The notes: generated from the letters alone by a model not told the origin. Shown: positions 41,548 through 50,864, numbered from the stretch's first letter. The stretch is 64,000 nt of DNA from Aureococcus anophagefferens (GCF_000186865.1 NW_008705563.1:2011141-2075140), one strand, 5' to 3'. Numbers and translations: made by a program.

Positions 41548-42138
41548 ATGTCGTCGACGCTGGCGCCGACGCTCCGGCCCGTCGACGCGGCGCATCCCTC
41601 CATCGAGTTCTTCTTCTACGCCTGGCCACTTCTCGCCGGCGCCGCCCTGCTCTGCCTCTGCCTCGACTTCGCCTGCCGGCGGCGCCCCTGCCGAACGAAG
41701 GAGCCGCCCGCGGAGGAGCCACCGGAGATGGTGAGCTACCTGGACAGCGACGAGCCGCCGCCGCCGCTGCCGCCCGTCGACGACGACGAGGCGCCGACCG
41801 GCAAGGTCTGGGTCTTCGACGGCGGCGGCGCGTCGTTCCTCGACCAGATGGCGCCGTCGCAGGAGGAGACCAAGGAGGACCCGGCGTCCACGGCCCTCGT
41901 CCCCCGCCCGCCGCCGGTCGTCGCGCGCCGGACGCCGCTCGCCGTGCCGCGCGCGCCGACAATGGCGGCGCTCCTCGCGGACGCGTTCCGCGAACACGCG
42001 GCGGACGAGCACGGCTCGCGCCTCGCGCTCCACGACAGACCACGGGGCGGCGAGGTCGCCCTCGTGCCCCGCGGCGTGGAGCTCGACGACGGGCCGCCGC
42101 CGCCCGACGAAGAGGGCGACGCGGAGCGTAACGGCTAG
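41548..42138 (+). CDS. Small single-pass membrane protein, hypothetical
   Basis: A 196-aa protein. One hydrophobic segment (EFFFYAWPLLAGAALLCLC, about residues 24-42) is followed by Cys/Arg (RRRPCR) and a long acidic, Pro-rich tail (SDEPPPPLPPVDDDEAPTG). It has no domain. It converges on the COG1-like gene with 12 bp between stops. Confidence 0.5.
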   Translation: MSSTLAPTLRPVDAAHPSIEFFFYAWPLLAGAALLCLCLDFACRRRPCRTKEPPAEEPPEMVSYLDSDEPPPPLPPVDDDEAPTGKVWVFDGGGASFLDQMAPSQEETKEDPASTALVPRPPPVVARRTPLAVPRAPTMAALLADAFREHAADEHGSRLALHDRPRGGEVALVPRGVELDDGPPPPDEEGDAERNG

Positions 42139-42150
42139 GGGTGTTACGAC

Positions 42151-45100
42151 CTAGAAGGGCACGGGGATGTCGTGGTCGGCGAAGTACTTCCGCGGGTCGA
42201 AGTCGCCGGGCCCGTCGTCGTCGTCGCCGCCCGCGCGCTCCGGCAGCGGCGGGAAGCGCGGGCAGACGGGCGCCATCTCGAGGAGCGTCGTCGGCCGGTC
42301 GAGGAAGTCGTCGGGCGGCGCGTCGTCGTCCTCGGCCCAGTTCGGCGCGTCGGCGTCGAGCGCCGCGCCCGCGTCGACGTCGTCGTCGCCGCCGGTGAGG
42401 ACGTCGAGGTAGAGCTTGCTCCGCCCGTAGAAGCGCGTCGCGTCGTGCTTGACGAAGGGCGCGTAGAGCTCGAGGTCGATGGGGTCGACGCGGCCCGCCG
42501 CGGCCTCGAAGGCCGCGCGGCCCGCGGCGGCCGCGGCGGCCGCCGCGTCGCCGTCGAGCGTCCGCGCGACGCGGTGCGCGAGCGCGTAGCGCAGAAGGTA
42601 GGCGTCCACGAGGAGCGCCACGGGCGCCAAGTCCGACGTCGCGTCCGCGAGCGCCGCCTCGTACGCGGACGCGAGCGCGGGCCCCGCGACGGCCCAGAGC
42701 GCGGCCCGCGCGGCGCGCAGCGCCAGGGGCGCGCCGTCCCGCGTCGCCAGCGCGTCGCCGGGGCATAGCGTGCGGGTGACGGCGCCCCAGAGCGCGAAGA
42801 GCGCGACCTGGAGCGCCGTCGACGGCTCGCAGGGCAGGCGCACGGTCTCGAAGGCCTGGCCGCCGTCGTCGGCCTCGACGTCTAATTTCCGCTCGCGCCA
42901 GCGGTGGCCGGCCTTGAGGCGCTCGAGGCGCGCCTCGCGCAACGAGCGCTGCGTCGCCACGGGCAGCGGCCGGCCGTCGCTGCCCCGGGAAGGGTCCAAA
43001 TTCCCGTCCTTCGCGTCGCCCCACGCGTGCGCGAAGGAGCCCAGGTCCTCGGCGAAGGCGTCCACGATCGGGCTCGCGACGCCAAAGGCCCAGCCCTCCA
43101 ACGCGACGCGCCGCGCGGACGCCAGCGCGCCGTCCAGCGCGCGCGGCGCGACCCGGAGCCGGCTCGCGGAGTCCAGCGCGCGCGCGGAGAGCAGCGCGAG
43201 CTCGTCCAGCGACAGGTCCGGGCAGGCGACCTCCAGATCGTTCCGCAACGGCCCGCGGCCGCCGGCCCGCGCCGCGACGGCGCCGACCATGATCGCGCCC
43301 GCGGCCTCGGCGCACTCGCGCCAGTCCGCGACGCCGTCGCCGTCCGTGTCGGAGATCTCGAAGGCCGCGGCCAGCTGGTCGAAGTCGACGACGCGGTCCG
43401 ACGTGCCCGGCGGCTCCGGCGACCCGTCGCCGCCGCAGAGCGTCGCCGCCGCGAGCGGGCCCACGGACGCGTACTGGAGCGCCCAGCACGCGCGCGCGAC
43501 GACCAGAAGTAAAGCGCCGTCGGCGCGCGCGGCCCGCACCGCGCGGACGTGGTCGTCGCCGGTCCGGCCCGTCTTCCGCAGGTTCCCCGCGCGGCGGAAG
43601 CGGCGGCCGGGGCAGTCCTTGAGGATCGAGCTCGGGTCCCAGTCCTGGTTCAGCGGATCCTCGAGCCTGTGCTTGAGGTCGCGGCGCTCGTAGGCGACGC
43701 GGTCCCTCAGCCGGGCACTTCCGGCCGCGGCCGCGCGCCGGAGCGCGCCGCAGAGCAGGCCCAACGTCTCGGCGAAGCGCGGCGCCAGCGCGGCGAGCAC
43801 CGCCGCGGCGCCCGCGTCGTCGTAGGCGCCGAGCAGCGCCGCGTCGCGCGCCAAATCCTTGAACTTCGCGTCGACGAACGCCGCGAGCCGCGACCCCAGG
43901 AAGCTCAGCTCCGCCGCCGTCGCGTCGTGGACGTGGCCCCCGCCCTGGAACTGCCACGCGGCGACGTCGAGCGCGTCGGTCTCCTCGTTCGGCGCCATTC
44001 CGGCGAGCCGCGCCTCGAGCGCCGTCGGCGCGCCGTCGAGCGCGGCCCGCGCCGCCTCGAGGAGCCGCGCCGCGTCGGCGTTGACGGCGTCGAGGCCCCG
44101 GCAGAGCCGCGCGTCCACCAAACGCGCGAACGTCGACGCGAGCGCGGACCGCCACGGCGAGCACAGGCGGTCGACGTCGCGCGCGAGGTCGTCGCCCGCA
44201 ACCGCCGCGTCCGCGTCGTCCGCGACGAGCACGCGCCGCACGTCGGCGACGTGGTCGAGCTCGTCGTCGGGGAGGAAGACGTCCGCGGCGACGCGGAGCA
44301 CGCGCCGCGTGCCCGCGTCTGAGACATGTAACGGGTTCGCGTCGGCGACGTCGCCGAAGAGGCGGCCGCAGGCGCCGCGCCACGACGGCGACCGGCCGTC
44401 GCAGGACGCGCGCAGGGCGTCCCGCAGCGCCGCGAGCTGGGCCGCCCCCGCGCCGCCGCGGCCCTCGGCCACGAGCAAATTCGCGCCGAGGTCGCGCGTC
44501 GCCTTCAACGCCTTTTTCGTCCAGTCGCGCGACGCCTCGCGCAGGAGCCCCCGGTCCGCGACGAGGCCGTCGGCCAACGCGGCGAAGGCCTCGGCGTCCA
44601 TGGCCTCGGCGGCCACGCGCAGCAGCTGGCCGTCGCCGAAGATGCGGTCGGCGTCGACGACGGTCCGCCGCAGCGCGACGGCCGCGCGCCGCAGCGCGAC
44701 CTCGACCTCTACGACGCGCTCCGCCCTCACTTCAGACTCGATCCACGCGGACCGGCTCGCCCAGAACGCCTCGAGCAGCGCGGGCGCGCCGCGATAGCCG
44801 CCGTGGATCGCGAGCGCGGCGAGCGCGTCCGCGTAGCGCCGCGTCGCGGCGACGTCGTCGTCCTCGCAGCCGTCGGCCGGGGGGCGCTTCAGGAAGGCCT
44901 CGGCGCCGGCGACGACGCGCGCGCGGAGGTGGGACGCGTAGGGCGCGAGCGACGCGCGCGCGGCGCCGCCGCCGAGGCCGCCGCACCACGCCCTACACCG
45001 CGCGAGCAGGCCGCCCGCGGCGCCGAGGTCGTCGCCGTCGAGCGCGCGCCAGACGAGGGGCGCCGTCGCGACGACGCGCGCCGCGAGGTCGTCGTTGGTG

Positions 45101-45378
45101 TCGGCGGGCTCCCGCGGCGCCTCCGGCGCGGCGGCCGCCGCGGCGCCCGGCGCCTCGACGGCGGACGCGCGGTCCTCGACGCGGGCGACGAAGCCCTGCG
45201 CGCGCGATGCCGACGACGCGAGCTCGCGCACGGCGTCGGCGGACTCGACGAGCTGGTGGTACCGCTCGCCGAGCCACCGGTGGACCTCCTTCCCCTTGTC
45301 CTGGGCGCCGGACCGCGCGCGCTCGCGCGCCGCGCGCGCCTCGGCGACGGAGAGCAGCGGCCCGTTAGGTGCGACCAT
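42151..45378 (-). CDS. COG1: COG complex subunit 1-like protein with an embedded EF-hand
   Basis: The N-terminus carries the COG1/Vps51-type helix KEVHRWLGERYHQLVESADA, expected of a subunit of the conserved oligomeric Golgi tether used in retrograde transport. The 1075-aa, largely helical length fits. The central part has long helices and hydrophobic stretches without other named domains. At about residues 655-690 is a canonical EF-hand loop, DTDGDGVADWRE, flanked by helices (FDQLAAAFEIS, CAEAAGAIMVG), which ordinary COG1 lacks. The C-terminus ends PRKYFADHDIPVPF. Single exon. Identity as COG1 rests mainly on the N-terminal motif. Confidence 0.65.
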   Translation of the reverse strand: MVAPNGPLLSVAEARAARERARSGAQDKGKEVHRWLGERYHQLVESADAVRELASSASRAQGFVARVEDRASAVEAPGAAAAAAPEAPREPADTNDDLAARVVATAPLVWRALDGDDLGAAGGLLARCRAWCGGLGGGAARASLAPYASHLRARVVAGAEAFLKRPPADGCEDDDVAATRRYADALAALAIHGGYRGAPALLEAFWASRSAWIESEVRAERVVEVEVALRRAAVALRRTVVDADRIFGDGQLLRVAAEAMDAEAFAALADGLVADRGLLREASRDWTKKALKATRDLGANLLVAEGRGGAGAAQLAALRDALRASCDGRSPSWRGACGRLFGDVADANPLHVSDAGTRRVLRVAADVFLPDDELDHVADVRRVLVADDADAAVAGDDLARDVDRLCSPWRSALASTFARLVDARLCRGLDAVNADAARLLEAARAALDGAPTALEARLAGMAPNEETDALDVAAWQFQGGGHVHDATAAELSFLGSRLAAFVDAKFKDLARDAALLGAYDDAGAAAVLAALAPRFAETLGLLCGALRRAAAAGSARLRDRVAYERRDLKHRLEDPLNQDWDPSSILKDCPGRRFRRAGNLRKTGRTGDDHVRAVRAARADGALLLVVARACWALQYASVGPLAAATLCGGDGSPEPPGTSDRVVDFDQLAAAFEISDTDGDGVADWRECAEAAGAIMVGAVAARAGGRGPLRNDLEVACPDLSLDELALLSARALDSASRLRVAPRALDGALASARRVALEGWAFGVASPIVDAFAEDLGSFAHAWGDAKDGNLDPSRGSDGRPLPVATQRSLREARLERLKAGHRWRERKLDVEADDGGQAFETVRLPCEPSTALQVALFALWGAVTRTLCPGDALATRDGAPLALRAARAALWAVAGPALASAYEAALADATSDLAPVALLVDAYLLRYALAHRVARTLDGDAAAAAAAAGRAAFEAAAGRVDPIDLELYAPFVKHDATRFYGRSKLYLDVLTGGDDDVDAGAALDADAPNWAEDDDAPPDDFLDRPTTLLEMAPVCPRFPPLPERAGGDDDDGPGDFDPRKYFADHDIPVPF

Positions 45379-45636
45379 GGTGGTGCGAGCTGTGTTTTGT
45401 GGGCTGCGGCCGATCTAGTTGCGCGCTCGAGGCGCGCGACGACGACCTCGGCGGCGCCGCGATGCTCGATGTCCACGCCTCGACACTGTGGACGCGGGCC
45501 GGGCCGGCGCCGGCGAGTGCCTGCGCCGGCGCCCTCGCCGCCGACTCCGGCGGACGCCTGCCGGGCGCCGCAGGCACGCGCGCGCGTGAACGCCGGCGTG
45601 AGGCCTCGCGCGCGCCCCCGACGCCGCGCCGACGAG

Positions 45637-46632
45637 CTATCCATGCGCGTTGCGCGTCGCGACGATGTCCCGGGCGATGTGGGCGGCCCAGGCCTCGTAG
45701 CCCGACTCGTTCGGGTGGACGCGGTCCGCGGCGGTGAGGTCGCCGCGCGCGGACTCGAAGACGGAGACGAAGTCGACGTTCGCGCCGCCGGCGAGGAGCG
45801 CCTTCTGGCGGTCCCACTGGCTCGCGACGAAGACGACGTAGCTCCGGAGCGGCTCTGGGAACGACGCGATGGCGACGGGTAGCGCGGGCAGGACGATGCG
45901 GCAGTCGTCGCCCACGGCCGCGCGCACGTCGCCCACGAGCAGCTCGAGCTCCGCGGCGAAGGCCCAGGGCGTGCGCAGCTCGCCGCGCGCGATGTGCTTG
46001 AAGTCGTTGAGGCCGCACATGACCACCGCGACGTCGTAGCCGTCGCCCGCGATCGCGGGCACGAGGCGCCGCCGCATGCCCGCGACGTCGCAGCCCGTCT
46101 CGCCCAGCGCGCGCCAGGCGACCTCGACGCCCAGGCCGTCGGCGAGCTCGCGGCAGACGCGCCGCGGCAGCGGCGGGCCGTCGTCGCCCGCGCGGTTCGC
46201 CGCGCCGCCGACGCCCGTGACGAGCGAGTCGCCGATGAAGAGCACGCGGAACCGCGGCGCCGGCTTCGCTACGCGCGCGGCGTCCGCCGCGCCCGGCGGC
46301 GCGGCGGCGGCGCCGCGCCACCAGCGCCGCGCCGCGCGGGCGACGGCGCCGTCCTCGGCCGCGAGCCGCCGCGCGAGCGCGTCGCGCGTCGCCCGCAGCG
46401 CCTCCGCGCGCTCGAGGAGCCGGCGCTCCAGCGCCGCCTTCTTCTCGCGCGCGAGCGTCGGCAGCTCCGTGCCGACGCGCGCCGCCACGAGCTCCGGCAG
46501 CGGCTCGTAGGTGCGGTCGTGGTGCACGGCCTGGAACAGGGCCACGGCCGTCGTGGCGCCGAAGACGCCCGTCGTCCGCCAGATGCCCTTCTCGGCGATG
46601 CGACCCGCGGCGGCGCGGAAGCGGGAGGCCAT
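45637..46632 (-). CDS. SGNH/GDSL-family hydrolase
   Basis: An esterase/lipase-type fold. Block I FIGDSLVTGVGG contains the nucleophilic Ser, a Gly sits in ALGETGCDVAGM, block III is GLNDFKH, and block V DRVHPNESGYEAW contains the catalytic Asp and His. The N-terminal 110 residues form a possible membrane or mitochondrial anchor (IWRTTGVFGATTAVALFQAV) and a coiled coil (LAREKKAALERRLLERAEAL). Substrate unknown. Its start lies 153 bp from that of the divergent glutamate-receptor gene. Confidence 0.82.
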   Translation of the reverse strand: MASRFRAAAGRIAEKGIWRTTGVFGATTAVALFQAVHHDRTYEPLPELVAARVGTELPTLAREKKAALERRLLERAEALRATRDALARRLAAEDGAVARAARRWWRGAAAAPPGAADAARVAKPAPRFRVLFIGDSLVTGVGGAANRAGDDGPPLPRRVCRELADGLGVEVAWRALGETGCDVAGMRRRLVPAIAGDGYDVAVVMCGLNDFKHIARGELRTPWAFAAELELLVGDVRAAVGDDCRIVLPALPVAIASFPEPLRSYVVFVASQWDRQKALLAGGANVDFVSVFESARGDLTAADRVHPNESGYEAWAAHIARDIVATRNAHG

Positions 46633-46785
46633 CGAGGTATTCAGATGCCGGCAACGAGCCCGAACCTACCTGCGCGTCATCGGCTGTTTGTGAATCTCCG
46701 CAAGCGGTGCGACACTGTGCAACTCCGGCTCAGTGACCTCGACTTGAGGCTCAATGTTTTTGCCGGCTGCCCAATCTCGGCTGCC

Positions 46786-48372
46786 ATGGGATCGTTCTGC
46801 TGCAGCATGGGGCTGCCGGTGGCTGTAGCCCTCGCGGGATCTGCCCGCGCCCTGCTGAGTCCGGGCCCCACGCACGGCTGCTGCCGGTACCCGCTGCGGG
46901 TGGGCCGCCTGTCCGACGACGCGCCGCCGTGGGTGTACGTCGGTGAGGAGGGCGTCTGTTGCGCCACGGGCTTCATCCCGGAAGCGGAGACCATGATCTT
47001 GAACGAGATGCAGGTGAGCGAGACGTTCGTGTCCGTCGGATCGACGGCGAAATACCAGCAGAAGATGTACGATGCGCTCGACGACGGCAGCATCGACGTC
47101 ATGTTCCAGGGGCCGATCTACGAGCCGTGGAAGGGCTACAAGCTCTCCATGCCCTTCTACGACGCCAACAACGGGGTCGTCGTGCGCAAGACGCAGAAGG
47201 CGCGCGGCCCCTGGGGCGTGCTGCAGCCCTTCGAGGCCGAGCTCTGGTTCGCGCTCATCCTCGCCGTCGTCGCCGGCGGCGTCGTCGTCGCCGGGCTCGA
47301 GCCGCCGAAGGCGCTGCGGGGCCAGTCGCGCGGCGGCTGCGCGGACACGTTGTTGCAGGGGCAGTACCGCGGGTGGGTCATCCTCCTCGGCGGCGACGCG
47401 CGCGACTGGCGCACGTGGCCCCAGCGTCTCTTCCGCGTCGGCTTCCTGTTGCTCGCGCTCGTCGTCGGCGCGACGTACGCCGCGAATTTCGCCGCGTTCC
47501 TGTCCAACGCCGAGTACGAGTACTCGGGCCCCGCGGACGTGGACGAGATGCAGCAGTACTCCCACTGCATCCTCTACGAGGCGTGGCTCGACGACTACTA
47601 CGAGGACTACGTCGACGCGGCCGAGGCGCGGTACCCGGAGCGGGACCCGGGCTTCGACTCGGTCTCGGCGACCTACGACGTGCGCCTCACCTGGTGCCTG
47701 GACAAGCTCCACGACGAGTCCGTCGACGCGCTGCTCGTCTCCAAGGCGAGCGCGTGGCGCCTCGTCTTGGACGACTGCGACAACTTGGCCATGGTGCCGA
47801 CCATCGACATGCCGGGGCAGGCGCTCCTCGGCGTCTTCCCCAAGGACGCGGACGACGACCTCGTCCACAACGTGACCGTCACGATCCGCCACATGCTGCA
47901 GTCGCCCGCGTACGTCGACATGCGCGACCGCGTCTTCCAGTACGGCAAGACCTGCCCCGCGGGATCGGACCTCGCGCGCATCTCCCTCGGGTCCATGATC
48001 TCGCTCTTCGTCGTCTACGCGGCGGCCGGGGCGCTCGCGCTGCTCTTCCACGCGGCGACCAATCGCTCCGAATGCGAGCGCGCGGTGTCCCGCCGGATGG
48101 CGCCGTCGACGCCCGACGTCGACGAGATCTACGAGGCCTCGCCCGTGGAGGCCGTCGTCGACGTGGCGGACGCGGACGTCGCCGATGAGGCGCCGGCCGC
48201 CGACGTCTCCGGCGAAAAGAAGCCGCGGAAGCGGAAATATCGGAAGCGGCGGGCGCCGCCGCCGGCGTCCGACGACGCGTTCTCGTCGGCGCCGCTCTCC
48301 GACGACGAGCTCGCGGCCGAGCCCCGAAACACCGACGAGGATAGCAGCTGCGCGTGCGGCGTGGGCTACTAA
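46786..48372 (+). CDS. Ionotropic glutamate receptor-like channel
   Basis: A 528-aa protein. A short signal-like start (GLPVAVALAGSARALL) precedes a periplasmic-binding-protein-like ligand domain (FVSVGSTAKYQQKMYDAL, IDVMFQGPIYEPWKGYKLS, MPFYDANNGVVVRK). M1 is PFEAELWFALILAVVAGGVV. M3 is FLLLALVVGATYAANFAAFL, in which TYAANFAAF corresponds to the SYTANLAAF gate of iGluRs. The second ligand lobe includes DVRLTWCLDKLHDESVDALL. M4 is SMISLFVVYAAAGALALLF. The tail is basic, with Lys/Arg clusters (KKPRKRKYRKRR). There is no large N-terminal LIVBP domain, so it is a minimal receptor, close in layout to prokaryotic and simple eukaryotic forms. Confidence 0.83.
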   Translation: MGSFCCSMGLPVAVALAGSARALLSPGPTHGCCRYPLRVGRLSDDAPPWVYVGEEGVCCATGFIPEAETMILNEMQVSETFVSVGSTAKYQQKMYDALDDGSIDVMFQGPIYEPWKGYKLSMPFYDANNGVVVRKTQKARGPWGVLQPFEAELWFALILAVVAGGVVVAGLEPPKALRGQSRGGCADTLLQGQYRGWVILLGGDARDWRTWPQRLFRVGFLLLALVVGATYAANFAAFLSNAEYEYSGPADVDEMQQYSHCILYEAWLDDYYEDYVDAAEARYPERDPGFDSVSATYDVRLTWCLDKLHDESVDALLVSKASAWRLVLDDCDNLAMVPTIDMPGQALLGVFPKDADDDLVHNVTVTIRHMLQSPAYVDMRDRVFQYGKTCPAGSDLARISLGSMISLFVVYAAAGALALLFHAATNRSECERAVSRRMAPSTPDVDEIYEASPVEAVVDVADADVADEAPAADVSGEKKPRKRKYRKRRAPPPASDDAFSSAPLSDDELAAEPRNTDEDSSCACGVGY

Positions 48373-48384
48373 AGCAGTCGGGCG

Positions 48385-48506
48385 ACACACACCGCGCTTA
48401 CGGTCAGTATCCCCCGTTGGACGTCGGGCGCCGCGAGCACTATACTGCTGGGGGAGCGCAACACACACCGCGCTTACGAGGTCAATACCCCTCGTTGGAC
48501 GTCGTC
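48385..48506. repeat. Duplicated 3' end of the phosphohistidine phosphatase gene
   Basis: The last codons, stop and adjacent 3' bases of the PHPT1-like gene (48461-48504, containing ACACACACCGCGCTTAC and GTTGGACGTCG) have a degenerate second copy downstream at 48385-48426, offset by 76-78 bp. Confidence 0.75.
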
Positions 48507-48985
48507 ACCTCGGCGTCCGGGTAGGCCTCCGCGACGACGGCCGCGGACAGGTCGTGGCGGAACTCGCCCTGCCAGGGAAAACCGATGCTATGCCCGTAGA
48601 TGGCGATCTTCTTGTTCGCGAGGTCCGCCTGGATGCGGCCGCCGCCGAGCACCTCGTGCGCGACGCCCATCGCCGTGAGCTCGTCGACGAGCGGGCGCGC
48701 CGCGTCCTTGTGGTACGCCGCGCGCGTGTTGCCGCGCACGAAGTAGCGGTCGCCGGCCTGGACCAGCACGTACTTCTGGATGCCCTGGCCGATGGCGCAG
48801 GACGCGACGGTCGGCGCGACGGTCGACGCGCCCGCGGTCTTGCGCATGGCGGCCGCCTCGGCGCGCTCCTCGGGCGTCGTCGTGAAGTCGCCCATGGCGC
48901 GCGAGATCACGGTGAACTTGGCCGTGCGCGAGATTACCAAGGCGCGTGCCGAGGTTGCCAGCAGGGCCAGGGTCGCCACGCGCAT
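48482..48985 (-). CDS. PHPT1: 14-kDa phosphohistidine phosphatase (Janus family) with signal peptide
   Basis: Removes phosphate from phosphohistidine. It matches PHPT1 at KYVLVQAGDRYFVRGNTRAA, the catalytic His in AYHKDAARPLVDEL, HEVLGGGRI, KKIAIYGHSIGF and the end EVTTSNEGY. Its 167 aa exceed the usual 125 because of an N-terminal extension that begins with a signal peptide (MRVATLALLATSARA). It is therefore secretory or, in this kind of alga, plastid-directed, unlike the cytosolic animal enzyme. It is divergent from the AlkB fusion gene with 183 bp between starts. Confidence 0.87.
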   Translation of the reverse strand: MRVATLALLATSARALVISRTAKFTVISRAMGDFTTTPEERAEAAAMRKTAGASTVAPTVASCAIGQGIQKYVLVQAGDRYFVRGNTRAAYHKDAARPLVDELTAMGVAHEVLGGGRIQADLANKKIAIYGHSIGFPWQGEFRHDLSAAVVAEAYPDAEVTTSNEGY

Positions 48986-49168
48986 GCACCGACTCGATGC
49001 TCTGCCGCAGCTGCGAGGGCGTCGGCGCGGCCTGCTCCTTGCCGGGAAACTTGGACTTGGCGAGCTGTGGCATCTGTGGCAGCTCTTGTGGTAATGGACT
49101 CCAGGTCCATCTCTGGCTTGGCCGCAAGCGCGATGAAATAATCGTGTAGCGCACGGTAGCGCACGAAT

Positions 49169-50848
49169 ATGACCTCCGAGCTCGAGCGCGCGGCGCAGCG
49201 CTGCGGCGTCTGCGGCGCCGAGCCGTACCTGGACGCGGCGAAGAACGAGATGCTCTGCGCCGCCTGCGAGTGCCGCGGCGCGACGGTCGGCGGCCTCGGC
49301 TTCCTCGCGCTCGACGACCGGGGCTCGCGCGTCAAGCTCTACGGCGCGGACTGGTCGGAAGACGCGGCGGCGCTCGGCGCGGACCTCGAGAGGGGCGTCG
49401 CGTGGAGCGTGCTCGAGGACGTCGTCGACGGCGCGACGCTCGCGCAGCCGCGCGAGGTCGGCTACGAGGCGTCGGGCGCCGCGCTCGGCGTGACCTACGA
49501 CTACGAGCACCTGAAGGCGCCGCTCGTGCCGCGGCCCTTCTCGCGCGGCGTCGAGCGGCTCCGCGCGGCCGTCGAGGTCGCCGTCTTCGGCGCCGACGAC
49601 GGCGTCTTCAACGCGGCCTTCTGCAACCGCTACGCCGACGGCGGCAGCCACGTGTCCTGGCACAGCGACGAGGACGCGCCGCTCTACGGCGACGCGCCCG
49701 TCATCGCGTCCGTGAGCTTCGGCGCCGCGCGGCCCTTCGTGCTGCGCGCGCGCGACGACGCGGCGCGCATGGTCCGCTACGACCTCGGCGGCGGCGCGCT
49801 CCTCGTCATGGCCGGCGCGACGCAGACGCACTGGGAGCACGCCGTGCTCAAGGAGGGCGGCGCCCGGGGGAAACGCGTCAACGTGACCTTCCGCCGCGTG
49901 CTCGTCGATCCGGAGGAGCCGGCGGCGGATATGACCGCGTCGCTGCTTACTGGCCCTGCGGGGACCAAGTGGCCGCTCCTGCGCGACGCGGCGCTCACCG
50001 CGACGCTCCTCGCGGCGCTTCCTTTGGATCTGTTGACGCTCGGCGGACTCCGGCGGCGGCTCGAGAGCGCGGGCTACTGGCCCGGCGCGCCGACGTACGC
50101 CGTCGAGGAATCGGACGACGGGTCCGCGGTTCTGCGGTCGACGGGCGGCCGGGTCCTAGGCGACGACGCCTGGCGCGCCGGCTCCGTGGTCTGCTGCGCG
50201 CTCCGCTGCGCCGCGCCGGCGCGGACCGTGCTCTTCTGCTCCGGCAACGCGGGCGACATCGGCGGCGCCGTCGCCTTCGGACGGACGCTCTTCCGGGCCC
50301 TCCCGCGCACCGACGTCGTCTGCTTCGACTACTCGGGCTTCGGCCGCTCGCCGGGCGCGCCGAGCGAGGCGCAGACCTACCGCGACGTCGCCGCGGTCGT
50401 CGACTCGCTCCGGACCCGCTCGTCGGCGCCGCTCGTGCTCTTCGGCCACAGCATGGGCGCGTCCGTCGCGCTCCACCACGCGGTCCACGCGAGCGGCGGC
50501 GTCGCCGCGCTCGTCCTCGACTCGCCGCCCGCGTCCATCCTGCACGCGGTCTCGTCGGGCACGCTCGCGTCGCCCGCGGTCGTCTTCTCGCCGCTGGACC
50601 CGTACCCGAACGCGAGCTCGATCGCGCGCCTCGGCGCGCCCGTGTTCTTCGTCGCCGGCGACGCGGACCCCATCTGCCCGCCGGCGAACGCGCTGCGGTT
50701 GCACGCCGCCGCGCCGCGGGCCGCGTCGCGCCTCGAGCCGCCCTTCGTCGTGCGCGGCGGCTCGCACGGCGACGCGTTCCGCGTCGCGCCGCGCGAGATG
50801 GCGACGCGCCTGCGCCGGTTTCTCGCGCTCGCGCTGTCGCCGTGCTAG
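49169..50848 (+). CDS. AlkB-type dioxygenase fused to an alpha/beta hydrolase
   Basis: Residues about 1-260 are an ALKBH2/3-like Fe(II)/2-oxoglutarate nucleic-acid demethylase. NAAFCNRYADGGSHVSWHSD holds the HxD iron motif, followed by IASVSFGAARPFVLR, the distal His in QTHWEHAV and Arg in RVNVTFRRV. A short Cys-rich N-terminus (CGVCGAEP, CAACEC) may bind zinc. Residues about 300-559 are an ABHD13/17-like serine hydrolase. The oxyanion region is VLFCSGNAGDIGG, DYSGFGRSPG follows, the nucleophile is in LFGHSMGAS, the Asp in VAGDADPICP and the His in GGSHGDAF. The frame is uninterrupted and contains no stop or obvious intron between the halves. MTASLLTG at about 49931 could instead start a separate gene, but there is no intergenic space. 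Confidence 0.82.
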   Translation: MTSELERAAQRCGVCGAEPYLDAAKNEMLCAACECRGATVGGLGFLALDDRGSRVKLYGADWSEDAAALGADLERGVAWSVLEDVVDGATLAQPREVGYEASGAALGVTYDYEHLKAPLVPRPFSRGVERLRAAVEVAVFGADDGVFNAAFCNRYADGGSHVSWHSDEDAPLYGDAPVIASVSFGAARPFVLRARDDAARMVRYDLGGGALLVMAGATQTHWEHAVLKEGGARGKRVNVTFRRVLVDPEEPAADMTASLLTGPAGTKWPLLRDAALTATLLAALPLDLLTLGGLRRRLESAGYWPGAPTYAVEESDDGSAVLRSTGGRVLGDDAWRAGSVVCCALRCAAPARTVLFCSGNAGDIGGAVAFGRTLFRALPRTDVVCFDYSGFGRSPGAPSEAQTYRDVAAVVDSLRTRSSAPLVLFGHSMGASVALHHAVHASGGVAALVLDSPPASILHAVSSGTLASPAVVFSPLDPYPNASSIARLGAPVFFVAGDADPICPPANALRLHAAAPRAASRLEPPFVVRGGSHGDAFRVAPREMATRLRRFLALALSPC

Positions 50849-50864
50849 AATTTTGTCGCTTTTT

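Noticed and set aside
46677..48468. Antisense frames across the glutamate receptor gene
   Set aside because: These are mirror frames of a GC3-rich gene and have no domains.
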